DNA of 46,411 bases from Strigomonas culicis (GCA_000482145.1 AUXH01000078.1:1-46411); one strand, 5' to 3'. Counted from the first letter of the stretch, positions 1 to 10,842 are shown. Program-made: numbers and translations. The notes: generated by a model from the sequence alone, not told the origin.

Positions 1-1
1 T

Positions 2-4
<3 letters not shown>

Positions 5-38
<34 letters not shown>
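5..38. repeat. (TA)n simple repeat
   Basis: An uninterrupted TA dinucleotide run of about 17 units lies in the AT-rich DNA after the 3' end of the leftmost gene. The rest of 1-275 holds A-rich and T-rich tracts and no credible gene. Confidence 0.95.
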
Positions 39-40
<2 letters not shown>

Positions 41-275
41 GGTCATTTACATAAGTCAGTGTGTACACACACAGAGAGCACACAAAGGGGGGGAGAAATG
101 AAAAGGGAAAAAAAAAGAAGCTCCATTCCCTTCTAATATCACTAGAAAAGTGAAAGACTTCCTTTTATTTTCTTTTTTTCTTCCTTTCCCTTATTATTAC
201 AGCTGTTGCTATGGTTGACTTACTGTTTTTTTTTTTTTTCATGAGGATGACGATGATTGTCTTCACCTCGTACGC

Positions 276-1511
276 TTAGTTGCGCTGGGAGCCAGTGGAC
301 TTGGCGCTGATCGACGCGGGGCGGGCGGCGGAGCCGTGCGAATTCTTGCGCGACCGCTGCGCCTGCGACCCGGCCTCGTCGCGGCTCTGCTGCGAGGCGG
401 CCGGCTTCGAGGCGGGCAGCGGCGGGCGCGACAGCGACTCGCGGCGGGAGGAACGGCCACTGCGGGCCTCGGAGGCGACGGAGCCGCCGACCTGCGGCCG
501 CAGCTGCGAGGCGGACTCCTCGCGCTCCGTGCGGCTCGCGGCGTCGCGGCTGCGCTGGGAGGCGGTGGGCTTCAGCGCCACCAGCGGCGGGCGGGAACCC
601 TGCGAGCCGGCGGGGCCGCGCTTGTGGCTCGCCGGCCCACGGCTCGGCGCCGGTGTGTCGTCCGGCGTGTCCTGCAACGCGAGACGCTCCTCCGCGATCT
701 GCTTCGCGGACGGCGCGTTGTTGATGCCGTAGTGCTCCACGTTGAGCTGGTTCAGCAGCAGCTGCACGTTGGTGGTCAGCGCCGCGTTCTTCGAGTTCAG
801 CTCGCGGCACAGGCGCGCGTTGCGGGCGTTCGCGAGGTCGGTGTTCTTGATGCGCGCGGTCATGCTCTCCTCCAACTGCTTGCCCTCCCGCTTCTGCCGC
901 ATGATGTCGGCCTGCAGCTTCGTCTTGAGCGCGCGGAACTTCTTAACCTTCTCGGCGAGCGTCGCGCCCTCCTCCACGTTGCGGACGGCGTGTTGGATGG
1001 ACTTCTCCTGGTCCGCGTCGACGGGGTCCTCGTGCGAGGCCTTGAGGTGCACCGCCGCCTTGGCGGAGCGGTCCTGCACGGTGGCGATGCGCTTCAGCGT
1101 CTGCTCGCGGTGCCCCTGCAGCTCCTGGATGAAGGCCGCGATGTCCTCCTCGGACTGGCGTTGGTCCTTCGCAATCACGTCCTCGACCTCCTGCGTCAGC
1201 TCCGTCTCCACGTAGGCCTCCGCGCGGCGGTTGAAGAGCTCCAACCGGTCTACGCGTGCGGCGAGCTCGGCGACCTCGGGGGACATCTCGTGGCCCTCGA
1301 TGTCTAGCGTGACGGCGTCCTGCTCGTCCTTGTGGTGGCGCACCTGGCCGAGGAGGCGCACGCGCTCCTCGCGCAGCTCCTCCAGCGGCGGCACGTTGTC
1401 CAGGAAGAACTCGGGGTCCTCCATGATCTGCCGCGCGCGCTCGTCACGCTCCGCCTTGCGCTGGTTAAGCTCGGTGCGCGCCTGGAAGATTTGTTCAGGG
1501 GTCACGGACAT
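276..1511 (-). CDS. Coiled-coil protein with Ser/Arg/Pro-rich tail, function unknown
   Basis: A 411-residue protein that I do not recognise. Residues about 10-270 are rich in Glu, Lys, Arg, Gln and Leu with heptad-like spacing, suggesting a long coiled coil. The last ~130 residues are Ser/Arg/Pro/Ala-rich, probably disordered and basic, and contain two similar blocks (SRPPLVALKP and SRPPLPASKP). The frame stays open upstream to about 1784, but those 91 extra residues are Phe/Leu/Ser-rich and come from the pyrimidine-rich splice region. The ATG at 1511 (protein start MSVTPEQ) is also where GC-rich coding composition begins, so I chose it. It is the last gene of the unit within the window. A cytoskeletal or flagellar role would fit a coiled coil, but nothing in the sequence shows it. 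Confidence 0.8.
   Translation of the reverse strand: MSVTPEQIFQARTELNQRKAERDERARQIMEDPEFFLDNVPPLEELREERVRLLGQVRHHKDEQDAVTLDIEGHEMSPEVAELAARVDRLELFNRRAEAYVETELTQEVEDVIAKDQRQSEEDIAAFIQELQGHREQTLKRIATVQDRSAKAAVHLKASHEDPVDADQEKSIQHAVRNVEEGATLAEKVKKFRALKTKLQADIMRQKREGKQLEESMTARIKNTDLANARNARLCRELNSKNAALTTNVQLLLNQLNVEHYGINNAPSAKQIAEERLALQDTPDDTPAPSRGPASHKRGPAGSQGSRPPLVALKPTASQRSRDAASRTEREESASQLRPQVGGSVASEARSGRSSRRESLSRPPLPASKPAASQQSRDEAGSQAQRSRKNSHGSAARPASISAKSTGSQRN
366..596 (-). repeat. Degenerate duplication inside the coiled-coil protein tail
   Basis: Two related blocks of about 66 bases (366-431 and 531-596) encode SRPP-L-x-x-K-P-x-A-S-Q-x-S-R-D. They are offset by 165 bases, exactly 55 codons, so the repeat stays in frame. 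This looks like an old internal duplication of the Ser/Arg/Pro tail. Confidence 0.55.
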
Positions 1512-2168
1512 GGATAACGACGAAAAGGGGGGGAACAAGAAGAGTGGTAAAGACGGTAGGAGGCTAGAATGCCAAAAAAAAAGCCTATATATATATAAAA
1601 AAAAGGTGGGTAAACACTTAATCCTGTATAGAGTGAATAAGGAAGAGAGGAACAGGAAAGAGAAAGATGGAATAAATAAAAAAACGAAGAGAGAGAGAGG
1701 AGAGAAAGAAGAAAAATGCAATTCATTATTTGTTTGCAAGACTCGTATTAAGCATTTGTTTGTCTCTTCAACCAAGTGCGTCACATGTGTGGATTTGATC
1801 CACGAAAAAAAAACACTTTTTTAAAAAAAAGGGGGTGGGGGCGTTCCCGAAAGATGAACGATGGCAAAGTGAAAATGGATGTGAGGCAGTGTAAAATATA
1901 TATATACTTACTCTCTTATATAGAGAAATAATTCAACCATATACATGGAATGAATGGCACATATTTTGTTGTTACGTTTTTCTTCTTTTTTTTTTTTGCT
2001 TGTCCGCTTAGTGTTGTGTGTATTATATTATTACTTTTTCTTAACGCTTTTTTATTATATTTTTGTATCTCTTCACCGATGCTGGTATTCACTAGTTTTG
2101 CATTTACTTAATAGATTTGTTTTGGTGCTTGTTTGGCTGGGTGTGTGTGGGGGTGTTTGTATGTGTGT
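1512..2168. other. Intergenic region, 657 bases
   Basis: This AT-rich spacer holds the splice signals of the leftmost gene (1624-1716), several A8-10 runs, and a G/T-rich stretch at about 2120-2170 that would be 3' UTR of the HAD-type gene. No credible ORF or RNA gene was seen. Confidence 0.7.
1624..1716 (-). promoter_or_regulatory. Candidate trans-splice acceptor and pyrimidine tract for the 276-1511 gene
   Basis: On the sense strand a long, interrupted C/T-rich stretch (about 1716 to 1638) is followed by AG at 1625-1624, about 113 bases before the ATG. This is the usual trypanosomatid arrangement for spliced-leader addition. The exact AG is inferred; other AGs lie closer to the start. Confidence 0.4.
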
Positions 2169-4361
2169 TTATAGCTTGGCTAGAGGCCCCGAGTGCACGG
2201 CGGTTCGCGACAGCGTAGCGGCAGGGCCGAACGCGCCCTGGAACTTGTCCAAGGGCACCGGCTGCTCCGCGGCGACGCCAGCGGGCAGCCGGCGGTGCCG
2301 CTCGAGCGACGCGTAGAACCCGCGCACGCCGAGCAGATCCATGAAGACCTTGAGAAAAATGGCGCTGCCTTCCTCCTCGCCGCCGATGTGGACGAGGTGC
2401 GAGAGCAGCCGGTCGTCCATCATGGGGCCGCTGTGCTGCAGTCGCGCGGTGAGCTCCGCGAAGGTGGCGGCTGGCGTGCCGTCCACCTCCCTCAGCGGCT
2501 GCACCCCGCGCAGCTCGCGGTTCTCCGCGGCGCGCAGCCGCGAGGCGATGCGCGCGTGCCGCTCGCGGCGCTGCGAATCCTTCTCCACCGACAGGAACGG
2601 GATCTCCGTGAAGACGGTGAGCTCGTAATCGGTGGAGTGCGGGTTGTCCCCGAAGGCGAGCGCGTGGCCGGGCTCGATCGCGCCGCAGAAGACGGGGGCC
2701 TGCGCCGTCGGCGGCGCGGCCGCGGCCCCGACGGGGGTGTCCTTGCCCAGCAAGTACCGCAGCGCAGTCGACTTGCTGACCCCGATCTTGGAGAAGACGA
2801 CGCTGTTCGGCTGCGGCATCGCGTTGACGCCGCCGCTGATGAACTTCTTGAGGTGCGGCTTGAAGTAGCGCGAGAAGAGCACGAGCGGCACGCCGAGCAC
2901 AATGACCTGCGCAACGTCCTTGAAGCGGATAGACGCCGCGCCCTTGAGGTTGCGCTGGTAGTTCAGGATCCGCGGCGGTGCGAAAAAGTCGCGCACGGGA
3001 GAGGTGGGGCCGGCCGCGCGCTCGAACCCGGCCGTTGCCATGTACGCCTCCATCGTGAGGCCGAGCCCGTTCGCGATGTTGCGCCCGTCGCTGCCGAGCA
3101 ACCTCTGCATGTAGGTCACAAAGTCGATGAGCTGGGGCACGACGAGCGCGACCGCCTCCTCGGTGAGGTCCGCGGTCAGCACGTGATAGCAGTGCTGCTG
3201 GATGAACGTCGCCTCCCGCGCGGCGGCGGTGGCCTTCTGCTGCTGCGCGGCCAGCACGGCCGCATCGCCGCCGGCGCTGCCGTAGGGGGAATGGAACGTG
3301 GAGCCGCCGCCCGCCGGCTTGGACTCTCCGTCGCTCTTGCCCTCCGTGTCATCCTCGAACGAGATGACCTCGTCGATGTACTCGATCCGCAGCACGCCGA
3401 GCGCGCTGAGGAGCCCCATGCGGTTGCGAAAGTAGTCCACCTTCCAGTTCACCTCCGCCTCGCTCTCCTTCCCGCGGCGATAAAGGATGCGCAGGTCCTC
3501 CTCCTCCTGCACCACGTCGGACTTGACCGCCGCGTAGGAGAAGCCGCTCGCCAGCTCCTGGATATGCGCGCGGTGGGTGGCCGCCGCGTCCGGTGCCGCC
3601 GCGGCGGCGACGGAGGCCGTGTGCAGGACGTCGAGAAAGACGAGCAGTGCCTTCCACAGGTTCTTGTAGCGCCGCGACAGGCGCTGCAGTGAGGCAACCA
3701 CCTTGGGCTCCCCGAGCAGCACGTCGCGCAGCAGCTTGGTGTAGATGAGCTTCACATCCATCCGCAGCTTCGTGCTCGACTCACGGTCCATGCACGTCCC
3801 GCGCACGCAGCTCACCTTGCGCGACGTCGTGAAAAAGGAGGAGGCCGCGGGCGGCGCGTGACTGCTGCTGCCGCTGCTGCTGCTGCCGGCCGACGCGGCC
3901 TGGCGGCGCCGCTGCTCCTCCCACACTGCCGACATGTCCCGCACGCGCTCGATGGGGAGCGGCACGCCCTCGCGCAGACACAGCACCGTTGCCTCCTTCG
4001 TCGCGCGGTGGCGACCCGTCGTGTACGCCGGCACGGAGCGGATCTCGTTCGCCGTGCAGTGGAAAAGCGCCGCGCCGGTGTACATGGACAGCAGCAGGCT
4101 GCCGGACAGGGCGCCCACGCCCGCCGGTGAGACCCCGCCCGCGGTGGTGGTGAGGCAGCCTCGCAGCGGCACGAAGATCTGGTCCACCGTGCGGGTATCC
4201 GCCGTCGTGACGACGCAGAGGTTGCCGCCGTTCAGCAGCCAGCGTTGCAGTGGGTGGAAGCACGGGCTCTGCGTCAGCGGCGGGTAGCTGCCCTGCGCCT
4301 TGTGGGGCGTCGAGATCAGCGTGCCGTCAAGGTCACAGAGCAGCCAGTAGCCGGACAACAT
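2169..4361 (-). CDS. HAD-superfamily (HAD-IIB-like) phosphatase with large insertions
   Basis: A 730-residue protein whose ends match the HAD hydrolase core. Motif I is at the N-terminus (C-D10-L-D12-G-T-L), with D10 the expected nucleophile and D12 the acid/base. A motif II-like VTTADTRT follows at about residue 52. A motif III lysine sits in GVSKSTALRYL (K530), a form typical of HAD-IIB (Cof-type) enzymes, and motif IV is FGDNPHSTDYE (G571-D572). HAD-IIB enzymes are usually about 250-300 residues; here about 470 residues lie between motifs II and III, and another ~140 follow motif IV. Members generally dephosphorylate sugar phosphates or other small phosphoesters, but the substrate cannot be read here. 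The start codon is the first residue of the conserved fold, so no targeting signal is visible. Confidence 0.75.
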   Translation of the reverse strand: MLSGYWLLCDLDGTLISTPHKAQGSYPPLTQSPCFHPLQRWLLNGGNLCVVTTADTRTVDQIFVPLRGCLTTTAGGVSPAGVGALSGSLLLSMYTGAALFHCTANEIRSVPAYTTGRHRATKEATVLCLREGVPLPIERVRDMSAVWEEQRRRQAASAGSSSSGSSSHAPPAASSFFTTSRKVSCVRGTCMDRESSTKLRMDVKLIYTKLLRDVLLGEPKVVASLQRLSRRYKNLWKALLVFLDVLHTASVAAAAAPDAAATHRAHIQELASGFSYAAVKSDVVQEEEDLRILYRRGKESEAEVNWKVDYFRNRMGLLSALGVLRIEYIDEVISFEDDTEGKSDGESKPAGGGSTFHSPYGSAGGDAAVLAAQQQKATAAAREATFIQQHCYHVLTADLTEEAVALVVPQLIDFVTYMQRLLGSDGRNIANGLGLTMEAYMATAGFERAAGPTSPVRDFFAPPRILNYQRNLKGAASIRFKDVAQVIVLGVPLVLFSRYFKPHLKKFISGGVNAMPQPNSVVFSKIGVSKSTALRYLLGKDTPVGAAAAPPTAQAPVFCGAIEPGHALAFGDNPHSTDYELTVFTEIPFLSVEKDSQRRERHARIASRLRAAENRELRGVQPLREVDGTPAATFAELTARLQHSGPMMDDRLLSHLVHIGGEEEGSAIFLKVFMDLLGVRGFYASLERHRRLPAGVAAEQPVPLDKFQGAFGPAATLSRTAVHSGPLAKL

Positions 4362-5264
4362 GGGAGCGTCGCCTAAAGCAAGGTTTTCGGATGGTGATGG
4401 CTTTTCGTTTCTCTCTCTTTTTGATTTGATGTTTCAAAAGAAGAGAAATGCAAACGTTTTTTTTTTCTATTAAGTGAATAATAATCAAACTAAAGAAAGA
4501 AAAAAAAGAACAGGTATAACGAAGATGTATATATTTAAAAAAAGGAAAAGTGTAATAATAAAAGAGGGATGGTATAATAAAAAAGGAAAAGAAATCCTTT
4601 TATTCCCTTAGTTATGCCCTGTCTTTTAGTTCGTTTTAGAGTTTTTTTTTCTTTTTTAAATATTTTTTCGTACTTTATGAAGGTATGCGTGTGCCTTTCT
4701 GCTTTGATAATATCAAGATGAATAATGGAGCAATGGAAAAGGAATTTTAAAAAAATAACAGTAACAGTGATAATGAAGCGAAGGATTATTACTTTCCCTT
4801 TTTACTTCCGTTTGTGTATCTCAGGTATGAACGGGATTCCGTCTTTGCTGCTCTACACTGTAAAGTGAGGAGAGGTAGAAGTATTTCTTTTTGGTATTGC
4901 TAGTTTTGAATATTTCAAAGCAATTATTTCCTTATTACCAACTGTTAACAAGAAGAAGAAAAAAAACAGTAAAAGGGAATAAGAATAAAAAATAAAGAGA
5001 GAAACAAAGGGGGAGAGAGGATACGTATATTTCTAGTCTCACGATTATTGTTGGTGACACCTATGATGCATATGTGGCCTTCTTGCTGGCATACAGGAGT
5101 ACGTTGTATCGCTGCCATTTGTGTGTGTGTGTGTGTGTCTGTGGGTATGGAAGATGGTAATATGTACAGAAACAAACAAAGAAAAACACAGAAAGCGGAA
5201 CAACAAAAAAAAAGGGGGAAGAAGCAACTGTTGGATGCCACTGTGCGTTGTCTGTGGGTGCCCG
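4362..5264. other. Intergenic region, 903 bases
   Basis: AT-rich spacer between the HAD gene and the double-MYND gene. A possible splice acceptor for the HAD gene is AG at 4491-4490, next to a short pyrimidine tract (4492-4512 on the + strand). The rest is A and T runs plus a (TG)n repeat near 5120. No credible gene was found. Confidence 0.65.
5120..5138. repeat. (TG)n simple repeat
   Basis: About nine TG units in the presumed 3' UTR of the 1429-residue MYND protein gene (CA repeat on the sense strand). Confidence 0.9.
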
Positions 5265-5698
5265 TCAGGACCGCCTGTAGTAGAAGTCGAACAACGCCTG
5301 CTGGCACCGCTTGAAGGCGGGCAGCCCCTCCCGCTCCATCCACAAGTACTCCGCCATCATCACCTCCATGCGGCCGCTGTGCTCCTCGTTCTGCAGGGCG
5401 TGCATCTCGTAGGCAACCTTCGTGCTGAGGAAGCGGCTGACGAGCCGCCGCCGCTCCTCCGCCTCCTCCTCCATCAGCAGCTGCCGCACGACTTGGTACT
5501 TCGTGGTCAGGTTCGCGCCGCGCGCGCCCATGGGCGTGGTGGACATGGCGAGCGCGAGGCTGCCCGCCCCGCTCGCGTTCGCGCCGTGGTAGCCGCCATC
5601 CCCACCACCGCCACCCTCCGCGTAGGACGAGTTGTAGAAGAAGCTGGTGTCTGCCTGTCCGTAGGGCCTCCCCGTGAGCATCGCGGCATAGTTCCCGC

Positions 5699-5741
<43 letters not shown>

Positions 5742-8700
5742 GCCATTACTCGCGTGGTTCGCGTTGCTGGGGCTGAGGCAGGCGAGCACGGGGCTCGCCG
5801 CGCCTTGCATGGTGCCGTCCGCACCGTTGCTGAGCATGAGCGAATCGTAGCGACTTGCGGTGAAGCCGTACGCGTTCATGCTCTTGTTGCGCTTGATCGT
5901 GCCGACGCTCTGGTTCACGTTGTGTAGGTTGGCGCTCGTCGCCGACAGACTTGCCATGAGGAAATTATGCAGCGCGCTCCTGCAACCACCGCCGCCGCCG
6001 CCGCCGCCGCCGCTGGGGTTCGCGTTGTGCTCCTCATCCCACGAGACGGCGTCGTCCGGGACGGCCAGGATGCCGAACAGCTTACTGTCGCTGCGGTTGA
6101 AGGCGGTGGGGGAGCCGGCGGCCATCGACCCGCCGCCGCCGGTGCGGACGCTGCTGCTCTGGAACATGTTGCAGTTGAGAGCCGTGTTGCTGCGGGTGGA
6201 CCTGCCGACCGGGCTGAGCGCGGCGCCCTCCGCCATGCCCACGTCCCGCAGCTCCGGGATCGCCGTTGTGTGGAACGCCGACAGCGGCAGGTCCCGCACG
6301 GTCGGCACCGCGCTGGCGCGCCCGGCGGCGGGGCCGCGGTGGCCCGCCACGTCGAGCGACGGCGACGGCGGCGCCTCCAGCGCGGCCGGGTCGCCGTGGA
6401 ACGGGCTGCGGCCACGCTCCTCCCTCAGCGCCCCCGCGCCCTCCATGGGCAGAGCCACGCGCATCATGGAGCTGTACGCGTTCTGCCGCTGCGGCGCCGT
6501 CTGCGGCGTTGACGGCGCGAACTGGGCGAGTGCTGCCGCCCCGCCGCCGGCCAGCAGCTGGTTGCTGAAGGAAATTTCCATGTCCGCCGCCGCCCCGCAC
6601 GGGCCGCCGCCCTCCGTTTGCGTCGCGCGCTCCATGTACGTCGGCGCGCGGCCGCTGGCACCCACCAGTGAGAGCTCTTCCTCGCCGTCGCCGTCGTTTG
6701 GGCGCGGAGCCCGCCGCGTCTCCCGCGGCCGCATGAGCCTCTCGATGTACTGGAGGTAGTGGCGGCTGCTGTCGCCGGGGGCCGGCCCGGCCGCCGCCAT
6801 GTCCGCCGCGGTCAGCGGCCCCTCCCCGTCGAGCGCCGCGGCGTCCGCCTCCGCGGGGCCGCCTCCGAGGCTGACCGACGCCATCAGCGACGAGGCCATC
6901 AGCGCCGCCTCGTTCGTCGTCGTGACAAAGGTCGAGTGCAGCTGCCTCTGCTGCTCCTCCAACATGCGCAGGTAGCTGCTGCACACGAAGCGGTGCATGG
7001 ACCAGTCCGCGCGCTGACAGTGCGTGTCGCAGTAGGTCGTGCCGCACGGACAGCATTTCATCTTGAGCTCGCAGAGCTTGTCAACACGCCGCTGGTACGC
7101 CGTGCGCGTCGGGGTCACGCGGAGGAGCGAGGTGAAGAAGACGCGGAGGGACGCGAAGAACCCGAGCGCCTTCGTCCGACGCGGCGTCTGCCCCAGCGCC
7201 GTCCGTCGGCACGCCGCGGCTCCGCCGGGGTCGGCCGCTGCGCTGCTCACCCCGCTGCTGCCGCCCCGCGCGGGGAGCGAGGCGGCGCTGGAGCCCGTGT
7301 CGGGGCCGCCGCGAGCGCCGTCGGGATCGCCCGTGTGTCGCCGCTCCGCGGGACCAGTCTCTGCGGCGGAGGAGTGCCGGCTGCCGTCCGCCGCGGACGT
7401 GGCCGCCTCCCCCTCATCACCGTCGCTGGCGCTGCTCGCGGTGTCGCCGTCGGCGGCGGTGGCGTCCGTGTGGCGGCGCGCCGGGCGCGCGGCCGCCCCG
7501 TCGCTCGCGTCCGACACGGACGCCACCTCGGAGTCGCTGTAATCGTAGTCGCCGAAGCGATTCTCGGGGTCGTAGGCCTCCTCGCACTCGCGGCGATGGC
7601 AGTGCGCGCACGTGCGATACGGCGAGAGATAAAACGACGTGTCGTCGTCGTCGTCCGCGAGTGGCAGGACCTCATGCAGCGCATCGTAGTGGATGCGCGC
7701 GCCTGCCTCCCCGACCCGCACCGGCCGCGGCTCGGCGGTCGGGTCCGCGGCCGTGGCGCCAGCAGCAGCAGCAGCAACCGCGCCGCACGTCCGTTGATGC
7801 TCCGACCAGTCCGCGTACTGGCAGGCGACGGAACAATAGTGCGCCTCGTGGCAGGGGCAGTGGTAGAAGAGCGCCAAGAGCGCGGCCTGCCGCGCCTCGT
7901 CATCCTCCACGCCCTCCAGCAGCTCCTCGTCGTAGCGCAGCCGGTACGTGTCGTGGGCACACGGCCGCCCTCGCCCGCCTGTGCCGACGCGTGCCGCGGC
8001 GACCTCCTCGCTGCTCACCGGCGGCGCGTCGTCGACGTCCAGTGGGTTGGCGCGCGCCGGCGGCGGGTCCAGCAGCGACGGCCGGGCCGTGCGCGAGGCC
8101 GGCGGCGGCGGCGCCTCCACGGAGCCCCGCCCCGACTGCTGCTGGTGGGGGTGGGAGTGACCTGGCCCGGCGGCGGCGGCAGTGGGCAGCGTAACCGTCG
8201 TCGCCGTGAGGGGTGCCGCCCCCTGCCGCTTCTCCCTCGCCCGGAGGCGCTCCATCGCGCGCGGGTTATAGTGCGGCGGTTGTTTGCAGTGCGAGCACAC
8301 GAGCTGCGCGCTCAGCACCGCCTCGTCGTACTGCAGAAAGAGCCGCTTGTTGTCGCTGTTCATGCGGTAGAGGTGGGCGAGGGCGGCCTCGATCGCGGGG
8401 CTGCTCTGGTTCCCGGCCAGCTGCGCGTGCTGTACGGTCGCGAGCGTCATGTTGCGCATCGGCTCCGCCGCCGGCAGCCGCCCCGAGTTGGTCAGAATGC
8501 CGACCGTGTTGCTGTCCATGCTGAGCGCCGAGATGTGCGTGGCGCTGTCGCTGACAGTGTACCCATTCGCGCGTATCTCGTACGACACGAGTGGGTGGCG
8601 GTGGCCGTTATCGCTCTCGCCCGTGTGGCGCGAGCTGCTGCTCATTGCGGTGAGCGCCACCGCCGCGGTCGCCGGGCCGCATACGCTGCTCGTGCCGCTG

Positions 8701-9554
8701 TGGGTGGTGTTCGTGTTGGAGTTGGTATGGGTGTTGTTGCTGTTCACCACATTCTCCGGCACGTTCACGGTGGTGGTGGGGGTGGCGGTGCCGCCACCGC
8801 CCCCACCCATCGGCGAGGCCGCGGAGCCTTCCAGTAAGAAGGGCAGGCTCGGCGTGTGCGCCTGGTGCCTCCCGGTCCCGCGATGGCGCATCGTCCAGAC
8901 GGGGCTCATGCTGCTGCTGTGGCCGTTCGCGTCGTACGCGGTCGGGCTCGCCGCGCCGCCGGCGGCGGCGAGCGCCGGCGCGGCCGCGGTGCGCACGCCA
9001 TCGCCCTGGATCGAGTCCAGGAGCGGATTCGTCGTGTCCCCGCTCGCGACCCCGTGCGCATGGCCGCTGCTCGCCGCCGCCGTCACCACCGTCGTGTGGG
9101 CGTTCATCAGCGCGAAGCTGAAGCTCGTCGCGCCGCCGACCGCCGCGCCCTCGTGCGACGACGCGCCCTCCGTCCAATTCCCGCTGTGGCTGTTGTGGCT
9201 CGCGCCGCCGGGGTGGCTGCGCGGGGCGCCCGCCCCGCCGGCGGCGGGGCTCAGGTTCAGGCTCGAGCCGTGGCTGGCGCTGCGCGCCGTGAGGGGGACA
9301 GAGGAATGGCCGCCGCCGCGCGCGGCGCCGCCCCTCTGCGACGCGACCGGGCTGTGGAAGTTCGACGGCTGCAGGCGCAGCGTCGGCCGCGGTATCTTCG
9401 CGGGCACCTGCCAGCCGCTCAGCCGCGGCTTGGGCGCCGCACCCGCCGCAGGACTCGCCGTATTGTGGCGCCCGACCGCCGCGACGGGCGTCGACGGGTT
9501 CGCAAAAGCCAGGTTGCCTTTGTTAAGGAGGACATGTGGCGGTTCGGAGAACAT
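5265..9554 (-). CDS. Giant low-complexity protein with two split MYND-type zinc fingers
   Basis: A 1429-residue protein containing two MYND-like zinc-binding patterns, each interrupted. Module 1 has C420-x2-C423, then 142 residues of low-complexity sequence, then C566-x-C568, Y573-C574, C578-Q, W583, H586 and C590. Module 2 has C649-x2-C652, a ~180-residue acidic and Ser/Ala-rich insert, then C834-C835-P-C837, Y841-C842, C846-Q, W851, H854 and C858. MYND fingers usually span about 40 residues and bind proline-rich partners. No SET domain follows, so this is not an SMYD methyltransferase. The N-terminal 400 residues are Ser/Ala/Gly/His/Thr-rich; an Asn14 run (around residue 1275) and a Gly9 run lie in the C-terminal third. 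The last ~80 residues look ordered and helical (TTKYQVVRQLLMEEEAEERR). Role unknown; a scaffolding or RNA/protein-interaction function is inference. Confidence 0.8.
5700..5743 (-). repeat. Triplet repeat encoding polyasparagine
   Basis: An uninterrupted run of AAC codons (GTT on the + strand) encodes 14 Asn in the C-terminal part of the MYND protein. It is a pure trinucleotide repeat and so likely to vary in length between strains. Confidence 0.95.
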
Positions 9555-9899
9555 GCCGTCTCTTCTACTAAAAAAAAAGTCTATTTACAAACGAAAAGGG
9601 AAATAAAAATATACAAAGCAGACGCGTGTGTCACTGAAATAAACAAAAAAAAAGAAATGAAGGAAGAGAATTTATCGTTTAATAGCAATGACAATGACTA
9701 GCCATCAGAAAAGGGGTTTTTTTTTAATACAGAGATCTATTGTTTCCAAAAAGACGCGCCAAGCGGACAATGGGTTATCATGGATACAGTTATATTAATC
9801 GTAATGTTTACAAATATTTAAAAGAAAAAAGAGAGACAGAGAAAGAAAGCTAAGACGCATAAGTATCATAACAGCGGTAAACTCACCAGCAGTAAGCGA
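9555..9899. other. Intergenic region, 345 bases
   Basis: AT-rich spacer between the double-MYND gene and DPH2. It has short sense-strand pyrimidine tracts near 9570-9579 and 9641-9672 that could guide splicing of the MYND gene, but no single acceptor stands out. Confidence 0.6.
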
Positions 9900-10842
9900 C
9901 TAGAGCGGCGGTGGCACTGCCTGCTGCTGCTGCTGCTGCTGCTGCTCGCGCTCGGTCGCGTACCCCCGTGCGATGCCGTGGCGGCCCTCCTCCAGAGCCT
10001 GCTGCACGGCCGTCTGACCAATCTGCGGGTCCAGACCCACATAGCTGCGGTCGTAGAACCGTTCGAGCGCCGCCTGTGTCTGCGGCAGCGCCGCCGCAAT
10101 CCGGCTGTCGTGCTGCTGGAGCTGGCGGACCGCACTGCTGCCGCCGCCGATGCCCGACGCCTGGAAGGCAGCCGAGTGCTGCAGCAGCGCGGCGCTGCCA
10201 CTGCTGGCCGCCTTGTACGTCGGCGGCGGCGCGACCGCCGTTGAGACGGTGGTGGTGCGTGCCTGCTGCGCGGCCGCGGCCGCGGCGGCCCTGTGCGCGG
10301 CGACGAGGGGCCGCAGTTCCTGCAGGACCTCATCGAACTGGTGCGTGAAGGCAAAGGGGCGTCGCGCGCGGCGACGCGCGTCTGCGCTCGCATCAGCATC
10401 GTCATCGTCATCCTCGTCGCCACCCAGGTAGGCCAACAGCACCTCCGCAGGGGACACGATCGGCTTTAGGTAGTGGTCCCGGCTCTTCTCTGGAAAGTAG
10501 CACTCGCGGCTGTTCACGCACGACACGCCGACGAAGCAGTCCACCGTGTCGACAAAGTTCGCCAGCTTGAACTCGTTCAGATGGCCGACATAGATGGTGT
10601 AGACACTGCGCTTGCCGAGGAGGTGGCGCAGCGTATAGGCGAGCAGCTCCGTGAGCTCACGGTACCCCGCGATGGCGAGGCTCGCGACTAGAATTCCCAC
10701 CGAGCTGCTCGCCTTCACGGACTCGACGTGGTAGGAGCGCTGCAGGAGCCGGCGGTGATAGAGTCGCGCGGCGCTGGCGAGCGCGGGGCTGCCGCACAGC
10801 GCCGGCTGCAGCGGGTGCTGCTGCCGCAGCCACGCCTGGACG

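Noticed and set aside
5..38. TA repeat as a replication origin or centromere element
   Set aside because: Simple AT repeats are common in these gaps; nothing else supports such a role.
336..1307. Long open frames on the + strand opposite genes (also for example 6759-8837 and 28311-30284)
   Set aside because: These are antisense shadows created by GC-rich third positions; they are Arg/Ala/Gly/Pro-rich with no domain, splice signal or agreement with the transcription direction.
1512..1784. In-frame 91-residue N-terminal extension of the leftmost gene, looking like membrane helices
   Set aside because: It is the translation of the pyrimidine-rich splice region (Phe/Ser/Leu-rich), AT-rich unlike the CDS, and lies largely upstream of the likely acceptor.
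4945..5343. Short minus-strand frame spanning the end of the double-MYND gene and its 3' UTR
   Set aside because: It starts inside the MYND gene in another frame and continues into low-complexity UTR; no family resemblance.
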